Source: CAYLNH01 sp964384625
GTDB lineage: Bacteria; Verrucomicrobiota; Lentisphaeria; JABSQK01
Assembly (NCBI GenBank): GCA_964384625.1
Contig: CAYLNH010000003.1
Location: 37,898-101,897 of the forward strand
Reading direction: 5' to 3'
DNA length: 64,000 bases
Shown: one piece after another, positions 44,601 to 53,728 of the stretch
Position numbering within the stretch: position 1 is the stretch's first letter
Layout: the number at the start of each line of letters is the position of its first letter
The notes under the pieces: model-generated
Told to the model about the DNA's origin: nothing
What the model saw: only the letters and a program-made list of their open reading frames with translations
Database searches by the model: none
Position numbers and translations under genes: made by a program

Positions 44601-47566
44601 GGCTGCAGACAGACGGCCGGCATGTCGGGCGCCAGGCCGGTGTCGACCAGGACTTCGTCCGCGTTGATTCTGTTTTTGTCGGCGGTCTGCGGTTCAGGGG
44701 GCGGATAATAGGGTTTGGCGGGAACGGGTTTGGGCCTGATCTCGTCGGCGGCGATTTTGACGCGGGCAACAACCATGGAGTTGCGGTAGGTCCAGACGCC
44801 CATGGAACCGAGGTCGATGGGTTTGTCGTCTTCCCAGGCGAACAGGAGTTCATTGTCGAGATAGTATTCGAGCCGCTTGCCGATGCGTCGCAGTTTGATG
44901 TAGTACCAGGCGCCATGGACATCGCGGCCGCCGGAGAGGATTTCATGGCGGAGCTTGCGGCGATTGCCGGCGCGCAAACGGGGCAGGGCGTATTCGTCCG
45001 TTTCCACCACGACTTTGCCGTCGCGGTAGAGGCGGGTGAGCAGTTGCGAGTGGTTGAAGTCCCACCCGGTACAGGTCACGGTGTAGCCGCTGCCCGGGGT
45101 GTCGCTGCGGTTCATCACGGTCAGGTTCAAGTCACCGACGCGCTTGTACCAGCCGTGGCGCATGCCGGCGTAGAACTCGGCGCAGAAATCGCCTTCGAAG
45201 ACGTACTTCGACCACATGGCCGCAATGGTTTCCTTGGACTGACCGTTCAGGTGCGACCACCGCGGCTGGCACTGGAACCGGTTTGTAATGCTCCAGTCAC
45301 CGCCGTTGGTGACCCAATGATGCTGCGCTTCTTTGAACAGGAAGTCCTTGACGCCGTAGCGGAAGACGAAGCTGTGCTTCAGGTGCTCCGTCGAATACCC
45401 GGAGATGCGCACGCGCGTCCCCTTGAACGGCCGCGGCAAGTGGTGCTTGAGTATCAGGTCGTCGCCGCCGAGGACCCAGAGCCAGTTGTCTTCGTAGTGC
45501 ACGCTGAAGGCGGTCTTGCTGCCGGTCAGCACGCCTTCCTGATCGAGCACACCGGCCGGCACCTGGCCGTCCGCCAGGACCCGGTCCGGCTTGGCGCCGT
45601 CGAGCAACTGCACTTTCACTTCGGGGCCGTCGTCGCCGTCCCCCAGACTGGGCGACAGCAGGGTCTTGACGATGACGGTGCCGCGGGTCCGGCCTTCTTC
45701 GACGCCGAGGTGGACGGCGGCGCCGTTGACGAGCGGCAGGTGGATTGCGTAGCGGTCGAAGAAATCGCTTTTGTGCCAGACCATTTCGGTTTTTGGATCC
45801 GTCACCCATTCGCCTTCGGGCGACGACCAGTGGCGCATAAACGGGTCCGTCAGGAAGATCTGGTTTTTCTCGAAATGATTGCGGTAAGCCGGCCGCGGAT
45901 GGAGCAGGTATTCGAAGCCGCTGAGTTTGACGCGCGTATTTGCTCCGACCCAGACGCCGGAGGCGCCGGTCAGATCGTCGTCGTCGGCTTCATGCAGCAA
46001 CACGAGCTCGCCGTTTCGATGCAGCCGCAGGACCGACCGGCTGGTCGCGTCGGCGGCCAGGCGCACAACCGGTTTGCGGTCGCGTCCGAGATAGCGTTGC
46101 CGGTGTTTGGCCAGTACCGTGGCCTTCTCGTTGCGGACGCGTTCGAGGACGAATTCCTCGAAGTCGCCGTCCATGGCGTAGCGGTAGCGGTAATAGGGTT
46201 TGTCGGCGCTGCGGAAGCCGATCAGGATGCCGGTGCGGAAGAAGTTCGAGATCGGCGTCACCTCGAAACCGAAGACGTGCGGTTTGTCGGTCGCGGCGCC
46301 GATGGCCAGCCATTTATCCTTGTCGCCCAGCGGCGGCTGCAGCACTGTACTGGCGGGCGGGTTCTTGACTTTGCCGCGCATGTAGTCCCAGAACGACGGT
46401 TTCGGGTAGAAGACGCCGTCGGCGGCGATTGTGTGGAAGCGGATATCGCCCAACGTGCGCAGATCCACCTCGGCCACGGACTCGAGGGAGATGTCATCGA
46501 ACTGGCGGGGTTCATCGGACACGACGTAGACGCCGTAGCGTCCGCCCGGCGGCAGCTCCTCCTCGATGTCGATGATGCGGACACCGTCCACGAAGCACTC
46601 GATGCGGTTGCCCCAGGCGCGGACCCTGGGCATGATCCACTGCCCCGGCGTCAGCGGGATGGTGACTGCGGCAAGGACCTCCTTGCGCGGCAGCCGGTAG
46701 GACGTGCGGCGCTCGAGCGTCAACACGCCGCGGGTGGCGTCGGGCGCCAGGCGCTGCAGACCAAAGGTGTAGTAGTTGGTCGGGTTCTGGAAGTAGAAGA
46801 CCAGGCCGACATCCGCCGGACCGGTCTGCATCGATGCCTGCAGCTGGTAGTTGTCTTCAAAGCCGTAGCCGGTGATAAACATGCCCGGGAGTTTGCCGAC
46901 GCCCTTGCCGCGCAGGCTGTAGAAGTTCGGACTGCGTTCCGGCTGCAGCGGCTGTTGTGAGATCCGGCCGGGGCTCTTCTTGGCGATCGCCTCTTCCAGA
47001 ACCGTATGCAGACCCCACTCGCCGGAGACCGCTTCCCAGGCGGCCAGCGGTTCCTTCGTGTTGGCGTCGATCATGAAGTCCGCGTGAAACTTCAGCGGCG
47101 CTACTTTCTGGAAGCGTGCTTTGGTCGGCAGCAAGTCGCGTTCGTCGACCGCCACCGTCACCGGCGGGACGAACGGCGGGGGCAGACTGGCGACCAGGCG
47201 ATTCCGGAGATAGACGCGCCAGGCATGCCGGCGGAATTTCACCAGCAACTCCGTCTCCCGGTCCGGCAGCGGCGGCAGGCGATCACCGTATACCGCCGCC
47301 TGCGGCAGGACCTCCTTGTCGCCGCCGACCGTTACGCGTCCCCCTTTGGGCCGCAGCATGACGCGGACGCTCTGCCTGCCGTCGGCCGCCGACAGGGCTA
47401 CGACGAGCCCGGTCTTCGGATTCCAGCGAACCTTCGTCCGGGCGTTGCCGGCCGCCGCCCTGGTCGTCAGGACCGCGACCTCGGCCGCGGCCGCGACCGG
47501 CGCCACGGCGCCACACAGCGCCGCCCCCAGCACAACCAAAAATGGCAAACAGCGTCTCGCGTCCAT
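41636..47566 (-). CDS. Giant exported multidomain protein with repeated LamG/DUF1080-like domains
   Basis: 1976 aa from ATG 47566, chosen because the signal peptide follows at once (RRCLPFLVVLGAALCGAVAP, ending VAAAAE). At least four concanavalin-like or DUF1080-like jelly rolls are visible, each with a pattern such as GKLPGMFITGYGFEDNYQLQ ... FDDISLE, SFWDYMRGK, FMRHWSSPEGEWV and HHWVTNGGDWSITN. Further Ig-like and CBM-like domains follow (FPFLAVQLQRP, ELDDICFGP). There is no obvious membrane anchor. Such proteins probably bind or modify polysaccharides at the surface. It is convergent with the GH42-like gene and has a palindrome just upstream. Confidence 0.72.
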   Translation of the reverse strand: MDARRCLPFLVVLGAALCGAVAPVAAAAEVAVLTTRAAAGNARTKVRWNPKTGLVVALSAADGRQSVRVMLRPKGGRVTVGGDKEVLPQAAVYGDRLPPLPDRETELLVKFRRHAWRVYLRNRLVASLPPPFVPPVTVAVDERDLLPTKARFQKVAPLKFHADFMIDANTKEPLAAWEAVSGEWGLHTVLEEAIAKKSPGRISQQPLQPERSPNFYSLRGKGVGKLPGMFITGYGFEDNYQLQASMQTGPADVGLVFYFQNPTNYYTFGLQRLAPDATRGVLTLERRTSYRLPRKEVLAAVTIPLTPGQWIMPRVRAWGNRIECFVDGVRIIDIEEELPPGGRYGVYVVSDEPRQFDDISLESVAEVDLRTLGDIRFHTIAADGVFYPKPSFWDYMRGKVKNPPASTVLQPPLGDKDKWLAIGAATDKPHVFGFEVTPISNFFRTGILIGFRSADKPYYRYRYAMDGDFEEFVLERVRNEKATVLAKHRQRYLGRDRKPVVRLAADATSRSVLRLHRNGELVLLHEADDDDLTGASGVWVGANTRVKLSGFEYLLHPRPAYRNHFEKNQIFLTDPFMRHWSSPEGEWVTDPKTEMVWHKSDFFDRYAIHLPLVNGAAVHLGVEEGRTRGTVIVKTLLSPSLGDGDDGPEVKVQLLDGAKPDRVLADGQVPAGVLDQEGVLTGSKTAFSVHYEDNWLWVLGGDDLILKHHLPRPFKGTRVRISGYSTEHLKHSFVFRYGVKDFLFKEAQHHWVTNGGDWSITNRFQCQPRWSHLNGQSKETIAAMWSKYVFEGDFCAEFYAGMRHGWYKRVGDLNLTVMNRSDTPGSGYTVTCTGWDFNHSQLLTRLYRDGKVVVETDEYALPRLRAGNRRKLRHEILSGGRDVHGAWYYIKLRRIGKRLEYYLDNELLFAWEDDKPIDLGSMGVWTYRNSMVVARVKIAADEIRPKPVPAKPYYPPPEPQTADKNRINADEVLVDTGLAPDMPAVCLQPRYWAAKDPVSHLQLDWHRELSGTPYFVATNVLGNGTALVAGELPPLPVNKVAGFRFLVKNTNLAKYNFHFAVGRLVDDEFQAKANYFYRINGTDFSRGDVRSAGRLQAKIKTVPAGREWHRKASWTPVSVWLPIAETAALAAAGDNLVKVIGFGNLQPSYVQQGLRGNGPDEAYAVRDFTVVRYGLPQLARAAAKDRPLRFMAYDLTHNRTLGREASVAGIQQALADYDRQGLNRVRLRILPQRYAMSECELQWLHLPTKPDCSVTWSKDRPDAVVLTSPTRDRRLGQAQLLLAGKALPLTEPVPGERVAWLPRPLPTANGKVKLTLVIGAERRPLELKLADRPAPSGPALVRLEGLTPDLMNFEDRKLPASCSGNPHRLHHNDPVQGSYLEVRNTAYGQRLPLTISRPVQLARFPVLQFRYRAVPSAQVSIHLPPAHVSFGEPEAPGTSNVRHGDKMIADGEWHTWTGVVADADASRPVLSRGMLTSYLRFISLAPRDQTGRYSYLELDDICFGPALRGDRKLTFTPHYEDIDGSWTQDVYLLLRAGPKAYHELSNDEKHALRPDWKPVKNGKACNLDLSRLPAGVSHLMLRAVDKDGVESVVTDIPIFVDRKPLLATVSTVNPGTHIDNGVAARIAFADTHSAPLDTTELKLTFQGQRVVPNDAVSNHRRRGTTDILTVNWPYVLRQQLNSMKDGDRANLIISGIRSGSGIPGPEVKVPIKINYAADKRGPAFLAPSLPANVNLMFNWYGRQSASTYFAPASKNKVAVLRKIGAEPYLVTTGRKKAGIIHLRTKWNLEDFPFLAVQLQRPSKRDKSTMILQLATSAGSYQIPLANDPKTVNSRTLEPPRALKWQPGEWTPAVLNIRELIRNKGKKHRQIVISRISVIRSGIKGKAELHIKNLTIFAAWRPDNVVALNAYDASGIGKVSWEYVADGKVLKQGRQSSLKLAPAKLGLPLKPDGWLKVHIADRAGNSTPPFYLPVPKP

Positions 47567-47580
47567 ATCGCTGATACTAT

Positions 47581-47598
47581 AGTACAAAATCAAGTACT
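47581..47598. promoter_or_regulatory. Palindrome upstream of the giant - strand gene
   Basis: AGTAC, 8-nt spacer, GTACT, about 15 bp upstream of the ATG at 47566, in an AT-rich pocket that also contains ACTATAGT (47575-47582). Possible operator; the 132-bp gap to the M50 gene shows no other feature. Confidence 0.35.
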
Positions 47599-47749
47599 TT
47601 ACTGATCCTCTGACCAATTTGACCGAGATTTCTCGGCGGCGTTCCGCCGGCAGCCGGGCGAAGTTGGCGGCCGTGGTTACCCGGCGTTCATTGTTTACAA
47701 CGAACGGGATGGTGGCACATTAGGCGGGACGCCACATGGAGGCAGGCCA

Positions 47750-48448
47750 TTGCTGTTTCGTCCGCCGCCCGAACATGATTATGATCTCAAGTTCCGGTTG
47801 TTCAGCATCCCGGTGCGGATCCATCCGGGTTTCTGGCTTGTGTCCGGGATTCTGGGTTTGAGCGTCATGCGGCCGAGCCGGAAGCTGGACAACCTGTTCA
47901 TCTTTGCGGCCTGGGTGCTGGCGGTGCTGGTGGCGATTCTGGTACACGAACTGGGCCATGCCGGGATGGGGCGGCTTTTCGGTTCGCGGCGGGTGCACAT
48001 CGTTCTGCATGCGATGGGCGGTCTGGCCATCGGCGCCGACGGCCGCAACCGGCGTGAGCGGGTTCTGGTGATTCTGGGCGGACCGGTTGCCGGGATCCTC
48101 TTGGGGGTGGTCGCCCTGGGCGTGTTTCTGGGTGCGGCATTTGTGCTGCCGGAACGGGCGCTGCTGTTGGTCGGCGAGTTTTTCGGGGCGGTGGCGTGGG
48201 TCGGTCTGGGTTGGGGGCTGATCAACCTGCTGCCGATCCATCCGCTCGACGGCGGCCAGGTCTGTCTTGAAATCGTCGAGGCTCGCAGGCCGTTTGCCGG
48301 CCGGGCGCTGGCTTACAAGATTTCGATGATCACGGCCATCGTGGTGGCAGCCCTGTTCGCTTCCCGCGGGTACTGGTTTGCCACGTTCCTCTTCGGCTAT
48401 CTCGCCTATCAGAACTACCGCAACCTGTCCGGCCCCACGTATCGCTGA
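47750..48448 (+). CDS. Site-2-protease-like M50 metalloprotease
   Basis: 232 aa starting at TTG 47750; a strong GGAGG lies 7 bases upstream and no ATG in frame is better placed. Several transmembrane helices surround the zinc motif HELGH (in AILVHELGHAG) and the third-ligand motif NLLPIHPLDGGQ. This is the short, SREBP-type intramembrane protease class that cuts membrane-bound regulators such as anti-sigma factors. Two ECF/anti-sigma systems lie 6-9 kb away, but a direct link is speculative. Downstream is a gap with a degraded gene fragment. Confidence 0.88.
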   Translation: MLFRPPPEHDYDLKFRLFSIPVRIHPGFWLVSGILGLSVMRPSRKLDNLFIFAAWVLAVLVAILVHELGHAGMGRLFGSRRVHIVLHAMGGLAIGADGRNRRERVLVILGGPVAGILLGVVALGVFLGAAFVLPERALLLVGEFFGAVAWVGLGWGLINLLPIHPLDGGQVCLEIVEARRPFAGRALAYKISMITAIVVAALFASRGYWFATFLFGYLAYQNYRNLSGPTYR

Positions 48449-48527
48449 GTCCCGGGCAAGGCCGCAGAAAAGGGCGCGGTCCGAACGGAGTTCGTCCGGC
48501 CCGCTTTCAGCGGCGTTGGGAGGCGGA

Positions 48528-48632
48528 CTATTTCATGGCCTGCTTCATGACCTTGAAGAGGTCCGTATTGTCGAGGGCTCGGCTCAGTTTTTCACTGCCG
48601 GGGCCGCAGCTCCAGATCAGCGAACAATGAAA
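48528..48632 (-). pseudogene. Remnant of an alkaline phosphatase 3' end
   Basis: The - strand reads SLIWSCGPGSEKLSRALDNT and then DLFKVMKQAM up to a TAG stop at 48528. This resembles the C-terminal end of alkaline phosphatases (pattern xxGPGxExxxGxxDNTDIFxxM). No matching upstream part remains; the frame continues only into sequence without family features. Probably a decayed gene or a fragment left by rearrangement. Confidence 0.45.
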
Positions 48633-48713
48633 AGGTGATGAAGATTTGGAGCACTGCATCGGCGCGCTGTGCAGTGGTTCGGCCGAGGTGCGGCCAAACC
48701 GCTGGGAGCCTGC

Positions 48714-48741
48714 TTGACAAGGCTTGACCGCCACCTATTCT
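48714..48741 (+). promoter_or_regulatory. Probable sigma-70 promoter for ppdK
   Basis: TTGACA (48714-48719), 16-bp spacer, TATTCT (48736-48741), about 115 bp upstream of the ppdK ATG. An alternative -10, TATAAA, lies at 48741-48746. Confidence 0.5.
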
Positions 48742-48858
48742 ATAAACTTCTTTGTTTCGCCCTGACGGCTGTAGTGTCGTCTGATGACGTTTTTTCTAAA
48801 GTGCTGCCGCAGTCTGTTGCTGGACGCGGCCGAATCTTCAATCCATAGAGGAGCCACA

Positions 48859-51749
48859 ATGGCTAAGAAAGCTGCAAAGTACGTGTATTTCTTCGGGCCC
48901 GGCAAGTCGGAAGGCAAAGCCGAAATGAAGGAACTGCTCGGCGGCAAAGGCGCGAACCTGGCTGAAATGAGCAGCCTCGGCATTCCCGTGCCTCCCGGCT
49001 TCACCATCACGACCGAAGCCTGCGACATGTACTACAAGGTCGGCAAGAAGAAACTCTTCGACCTGATCGAAAAGCAAGTCAAGGACAACATCAAGAAGGT
49101 CGAGAAGGCCACCGGCAAGACCTTCGGCAAGGGCCCGACCCCGCTCCTGCTCTCCGTCCGTTCCGGCGCCGCCGTTTCGATGCCCGGCATGATGGACACC
49201 GTTCTCAACCTCGGGCTCAATGACGACACCGTCAAGATCATGATCGAGAAGACCGGCAACGAGCGCTTCGTGCTCGACTCCTACCGCCGTTTCATCCAGA
49301 TGTTCGGCGACGTCGTCATGGGCTGCGAGCACCACGACTTCGAGACGCAGCTTGACGCCGTCAAGAAGGCCAAGAAGGTCGACCTCGATACCGAGCTGTC
49401 CTCCGACGATCTGAAGGACGTCATCGAGCGCTACAAGAAGGTCATCAAGAAGGACACCGGCACCAGTTTCCCGAACGATCCGTTCAAGCAGCTCCAGCAC
49501 GCGATCGATGCCGTATTCGGGTCGTGGAACAATCCGCGCGCCATCAAGTACCGCGCCCTGAACGATATTCGCGGTCTGCTCGGTACGGCCGTCAATGTCC
49601 AGACCATGGTGTTCGGCAACTCCGGCGACAATTCCGCCACCGGCGTGGCGTTCACCCGCGACCCGTCCACCGGCGCCAAGAAGTACTTCTATGGCGAGTA
49701 CCTGATCAACGCCCAGGGCGAAGACGTTGTCGCCGGCATCCGGACGCCGCAGCAGCTCACCCGCCAGGGTTCGCGCGAGTGGGCCAGGAACCAGGGCATC
49801 AGCGAGAAGGAACGGAAGGAGAAGTATCCGTCCCTGCAGGAACGCATGCCGAAGGTCTTCAAGCAGCTTGACGCCATCCGCGTCAAGCTGGAAGAGCATT
49901 ACACCGACATGCAGGACGTCGAGTTCACCATTGAAGACGGCACCCTCTACATGCTGCAGACCCGTACCGGCAAACGGACGGCCGCGGCCGCCGTCAAGAT
50001 CGCCGTCGACATGGTCAAGGAAAAGCTGATCGACGAGAAGACCGCGGTCTGCCGCGTCGACCCGGCCGCCCTGGATCAGTTGCTCCATCCGATCTTCGTC
50101 AAAGCCTCGGAAGACAAGGCACAGATGCTGACCAAAGGGCTGCCGGCGTCGCCCGGCGCGGCAACGGGTCAGGTGGTCTTCACCGCCGACGAAGCCGAGA
50201 AGTGGAAGGAAGACGGCAAGCAGGTCATCCTGGTCCGCATCGAGACCAGCCCGGAGGATATCGGCGGCATGGATGCCTCCAGCGGCATTCTGACCGCGCG
50301 CGGCGGCATGACCAGCCACGCGGCCGTTGTCGCCCGCGGCATGGGCAAGTGCTGCGTTGCCGGCGCCGGCGACGTCAACATCAACTACAAGACCAAGAAG
50401 TTCACCTGCAACGGTACGACCGTGAAACAGGGCGACTGGATTTCCCTCAACGGCAGCACCGGCGCTCTCTACAAGGGCAAGGTCGACACCGTTGATCCAA
50501 AGCTCACCGGGCCGTTCGGCGTCATCATGAAGCTCGCCGACAAGTATCGGACGCTGCAGGTGCGGACCAACTCCGATACACCGGACGACACCAAGGTCGC
50601 GGTCAAGTTCGGGGCGGAAGGCATCGGCCTCTGCCGGACCGAGCACATGTTCTTCGAAGGCGACCGCATCGTCTCCGTCCGCCGGTTGATTCTGGTGGCC
50701 GAAACGGTGAAGAAGCTCAAGGCCGACCACGGGGTCGAGACGCTGGCCGAGTTGAAAGCCGCCTGCAAGGCATGCAAGGGCAGCACCAAGACCCAGAAGA
50801 AGGCCTGCCAGGAAGCACAGGACGCGATCAAGCAGTACGAGCGGGCGCTCAAGGACCTCCTGCCGTTGCAGCGCAAGGACTTCGAGGGCATCTTCAAGGC
50901 GCTCAAGGGCCGGCCCTGCACGGTCCGGTTCCTGGATCCGCCGCTGCATGAGTTCCTGCCGCACGACGCTGCCGGTCAGAAGGAAATGGCCAAGACCATG
51001 GGCGTTAAACCGGCCGCGATCAAGAAGGTCGTCGAAGGCTTGCACGAGTTCAATCCGATGCTCGGTCATCGCGGTTGCCGTCTCGGCATTTCCTATCCGG
51101 AAGTCACCGAGATGCAGACGCGCGCTGTTTGCGAAGCCGCCTGCAAGGTCAAGGGCAGCAAGCCCGAGATCATGGTGCCGCTCGTCGGTAACGTCAAAGA
51201 GCTGGCCATGCAGAAAGAGATCATCGAAGCCACCATCAAGGCGGTTGAGAAGGAGAAGAAGAAGAAGCTCAACATCATGATCGGTACGATGATCGAGGTC
51301 CCGCGGGCCGCGATGACCGCCGATCAGATCGCCGAAGAGGCCGAGTTCTTCTCCTTCGGCACGAACGACCTGACGCAGATGGGCTGCGGCTTCAGCCGCG
51401 ACGATGCCGGCAAGTTCCNNNNNNNNNNATCGCGTCCAGTTCGACAACGACAAGCTGATCGAGTCGTGCGCGAAGGCCCTGCCTCGGCGAGTACGTCGAA
51501 ACCGGCATCTACGAGTACGACCCATTCCAAGTCCTCGATCAGGACGGCATCGGCCGTCTGGTTGAGACCGCCGTCAAACTCGGCAGGAAGTCCCGCAAGA
51601 ACATCAAGCTGGGCATCTGCGGCGAGCACGGCGGCGAGCCGAAGTCCGTTGCGTTCTGTCACAACGTCGGTCTGACCTACGTGTCCTGCAGTCCGTACCG
51701 GGTGCCGATCGCCCGTCTGGCTGCCGCGCAGGCCGCCATCAAGAACTGA
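48859..51749 (+). CDS. ppdK: Pyruvate, phosphate dikinase (interrupted by assembly gap)
   Basis: ATG 48859 follows GAGGAG. The N-terminal ATP-binding domain, the phosphohistidine domain (GGMTSHAAVVARGMGKCC) and the PEP/pyruvate barrel with the catalytic Cys in KLGICGEHGGEP are all present. The enzyme interconverts ATP, pyruvate and phosphate with AMP, PEP and pyrophosphate. Ten N (51419-51428) plus 55 foreign-looking bases separate KF from EYVETGIYEYDPF; removing 51419-51483 restores an uninterrupted 941-aa protein (TTCC joins TCGGCGAG). A Lys/Cys-rich insert (KAACKACKGSTKTQKKACQE) makes it longer than the usual 870-900 aa. The gene ends at TGA 51747-51749, followed by a terminator. Confidence 0.93.
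51419..51483. other. Assembly gap and flanking misassembled bases
   Basis: Ten N at 51419-51428, then about 55 bp (51429-51483) that do not fit the ppdK frame. Deleting all 65 bp reconstitutes the expected protein sequence exactly. Confidence 0.85.
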
Positions 51750-51774
51750 GACGGAACCGCATCACGTCCATTCT

Positions 51775-51813
51775 CCGGCCGGTCCGAGCAATCGGGCCGG
51801 CCGGTTTTTTTTT
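51775..51813 (+). terminator. Rho-independent terminator of ppdK
   Basis: GC-rich stem with arms CCGGCCGGTCC and GGGCCGGCCGG around GAGCAATC, followed by nine T (51805-51813), 26 bp after the ppdK stop. Confidence 0.85.
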
Positions 51814-52081
51814 GGCGCATCGCGTCGCTGCCCAGGCCGTAGGAAGTTACTCCTCTGTGGCCGGCTGCACTGAAGGGGGCGCAGACACGAATGGCTTAGC
51901 GCGGGAGGTGGCCGCAACCAGAACCGATCCTCAAGGTCCGGCGGGATAGTAGTACACGGTTACGGACCTCCTGAACTCCGTGGAGGCCGGCGATGAGAAC
52001 ATGTGCATCATTCCGAACCCGCGTAAAGCAAGTGCCATTCGGGTGGAGACACTGTCCAAGCTGAGCCTCGGGCTCTTTTCA

Positions 52082-52291
52082 GAGAGCCGAAACCCGGCCC
52101 CACGCCCGTTTCGCTACGGGTGCATTCAGCGGGTACTCCGGCCGGATTATTGCGGAGAGGAGCAGGGCTTTGGACAAAACGATTGCGGAAAACAAAACAA
52201 GCCCTTTTGCTTCTGGATCATTCTGTCCTTCTGATCCGGTCGTTTTCGGGGAGCCGGCCCCCGATCCCGCATCCGTTTCGCGGCGGGTGCA
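52082..52291. repeat. Two direct copies of a 41-bp hairpin-containing sequence
   Basis: 52082-52122 and 52251-52291 match at 31 of 41 positions (both start GAGCCG and end GGGTGCA). Each contains a small stem around GTTTCGC. They lie in the 568-bp gap 51750-52317 between ppdK and the uxaE-like gene. The rest of the gap shows no gene beyond the ppdK terminator. Confidence 0.5.
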
Positions 52292-52317
52292 GCCCGACTG
52301 CAGGCTGGCGCGACGTC

Positions 52318-53565
52318 CTATGCAAAGACGCGTTTGATGTGCCGGTCCAGCAGGTTCTCGGTCACGTTGGCTGCAACGGTGTCCTCGAACTGATCCAGGG
52401 CGTCGAGGTACCGGTCGCCCAATTCCGCGGCGACTTTGTAGCCGACGTGCAGAAGTTGACGCAGATGCGGGTTGAACGCGGGACACGCCAAGTCGTGGCG
52501 CAGGGCGTCGGCGTACTGCGTGCTTGTCCAGCCGTTGACTGTCGCGGCGGTCGGCAGTTTTGCCTCGTCGATATCGATAACGGTGGCGTAGGGGGCGCAC
52601 AGGGCTTCTGTACGGCGGATTGCGGAGGCATAGATTTCCCTGGCGATCGCGAGTCCTTCGCCGCCGGCGGCGGCGAGCCCGATCAGTTCTTCGAGCCACG
52701 TCGTGCCGGCGGTCTTCAGATGCAGGCCGGCGTCGAACTTGCGGATCGCCTTGCCGATGGGGCCGTAGATGGAGAATTTGTCACTGCCGGAATGGACGCT
52801 GAGTTTCAGATTCGCCGGCAAGCCGAAACGCTCAATCGCGAATTGGATCACGGCGAGGTCCTGCTCAAACTCCCTGGTGAACTGCGCGACGTCGCCAACG
52901 TAATCGACGCTCTTGTTGAAGCGCCCGGTGAATTTCGGTGCAATCGTTTGGGCGGGGATGCCTTCATCGGCGACTGCTGCGAGGATGAAGAGCATTTCGG
53001 TCGGCGTCTGCGGCGCGTCGGTTTCGTCCATGGAGACTTCGGTGACGAAGTGCTCGGCGCCTTTGGCCGCCGCGATATGGCGATAGATCTTGCCGGCTTC
53101 CTGGACGGCGTAGAGATACTTTCGGGCGGCATCTTCGATCTGCGCGGTGCTGATTGCGACGGGCTGGTCGATGCCGTCGATGCTCAGTTCGCCGGCCAGA
53201 TCGCTGTGTTTGTCTACGAAGGCAGCGATCGCCTCGTCGGCGGCGGCCGCACCGGTGAAGTCGGCGACGTCGAGGGTGAAGAAATCGCTGGATTCGAGAA
53301 ACAGGTCGACGTTCTTCAGGCCGATATGATCGGCATCGACGAAGTACGGTCCGGCATAGCCGAGGGCGGCGACGGCGGCATCGGCTTCGGCCCGGACATC
53401 GGCGGGATCGGTCCCGATGATGGTGTGTTCGCGATGGGACTTGTTCCACACGGGGGCAATGTCAACGCCCAGTTCTGCCTTGGCCTGCAGCAGGGCTTGA
53501 AGTTGCGCTTTGCCTTGCCGGCCAAATCGATCGCCGACGCCGAAGGTATACTTTGGAAGCTGCAT
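52318..53565 (-). CDS. uxaE: Tagaturonate epimerase family protein (UxaE-like)
   Basis: 415 aa from ATG 53565 (AAGGAA upstream). Family pattern: FGVGDRFGRQGKAQL at the N terminus, PVWNKSHREH, FVDADHIGLKNVDLF, KFTGRFNKSVDYVGD, KLSVHSGSDKFSIY, and LHLKTAGTTWLEELIGLA. UxaE epimerises tagaturonate to fructuronate and serves galacturonate use in bacteria that lack the reductase/dehydratase route. No other uronate gene is adjacent, so the pathway partners must lie elsewhere. The symbol is given from family recognition and is not confirmed by search. Confidence 0.75.
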   Translation of the reverse strand: MQLPKYTFGVGDRFGRQGKAQLQALLQAKAELGVDIAPVWNKSHREHTIIGTDPADVRAEADAAVAALGYAGPYFVDADHIGLKNVDLFLESSDFFTLDVADFTGAAAADEAIAAFVDKHSDLAGELSIDGIDQPVAISTAQIEDAARKYLYAVQEAGKIYRHIAAAKGAEHFVTEVSMDETDAPQTPTEMLFILAAVADEGIPAQTIAPKFTGRFNKSVDYVGDVAQFTREFEQDLAVIQFAIERFGLPANLKLSVHSGSDKFSIYGPIGKAIRKFDAGLHLKTAGTTWLEELIGLAAAGGEGLAIAREIYASAIRRTEALCAPYATVIDIDEAKLPTAATVNGWTSTQYADALRHDLACPAFNPHLRQLLHVGYKVAAELGDRYLDALDQFEDTVAANVTENLLDRHIKRVFA

Positions 53566-53728
53566 GGTATTCCTTTTCTGTTGGTCTGTTCAGAAGCCGA
53601 AATCAGCGGACGTCACTGCTCCCGGGCTTCTGAAGTTGCGGGCAGGGAACATGCCGCCGCCGGACCGGAAAGGCAAGCGGCACGCGCCGGCGCGGCCCCA
53701 GGCCGGCCCTTCGCGGGCGCCTTGTTCG
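53566..53728. other. Divergent intergenic stretch before MITE copy 2
   Basis: Lies between the start of the uxaE-like gene and MITE copy 2. It must hold the uxaE-like promoter, but no clear motif was recognised. Confidence 0.4.

Noticed and set aside
43205..46960. 1251-codon open frame on the + strand
   Set aside because: It lies wholly antisense to the exported jelly-roll protein at 41636-47566, whose signal peptide and domain motifs are clear; GC-rich third positions create the shadow.
48838..51525. Long open frame on the - strand opposite ppdK
   Set aside because: ppdK has full family motifs on the + strand; the antisense frame has none and crosses the N gap.
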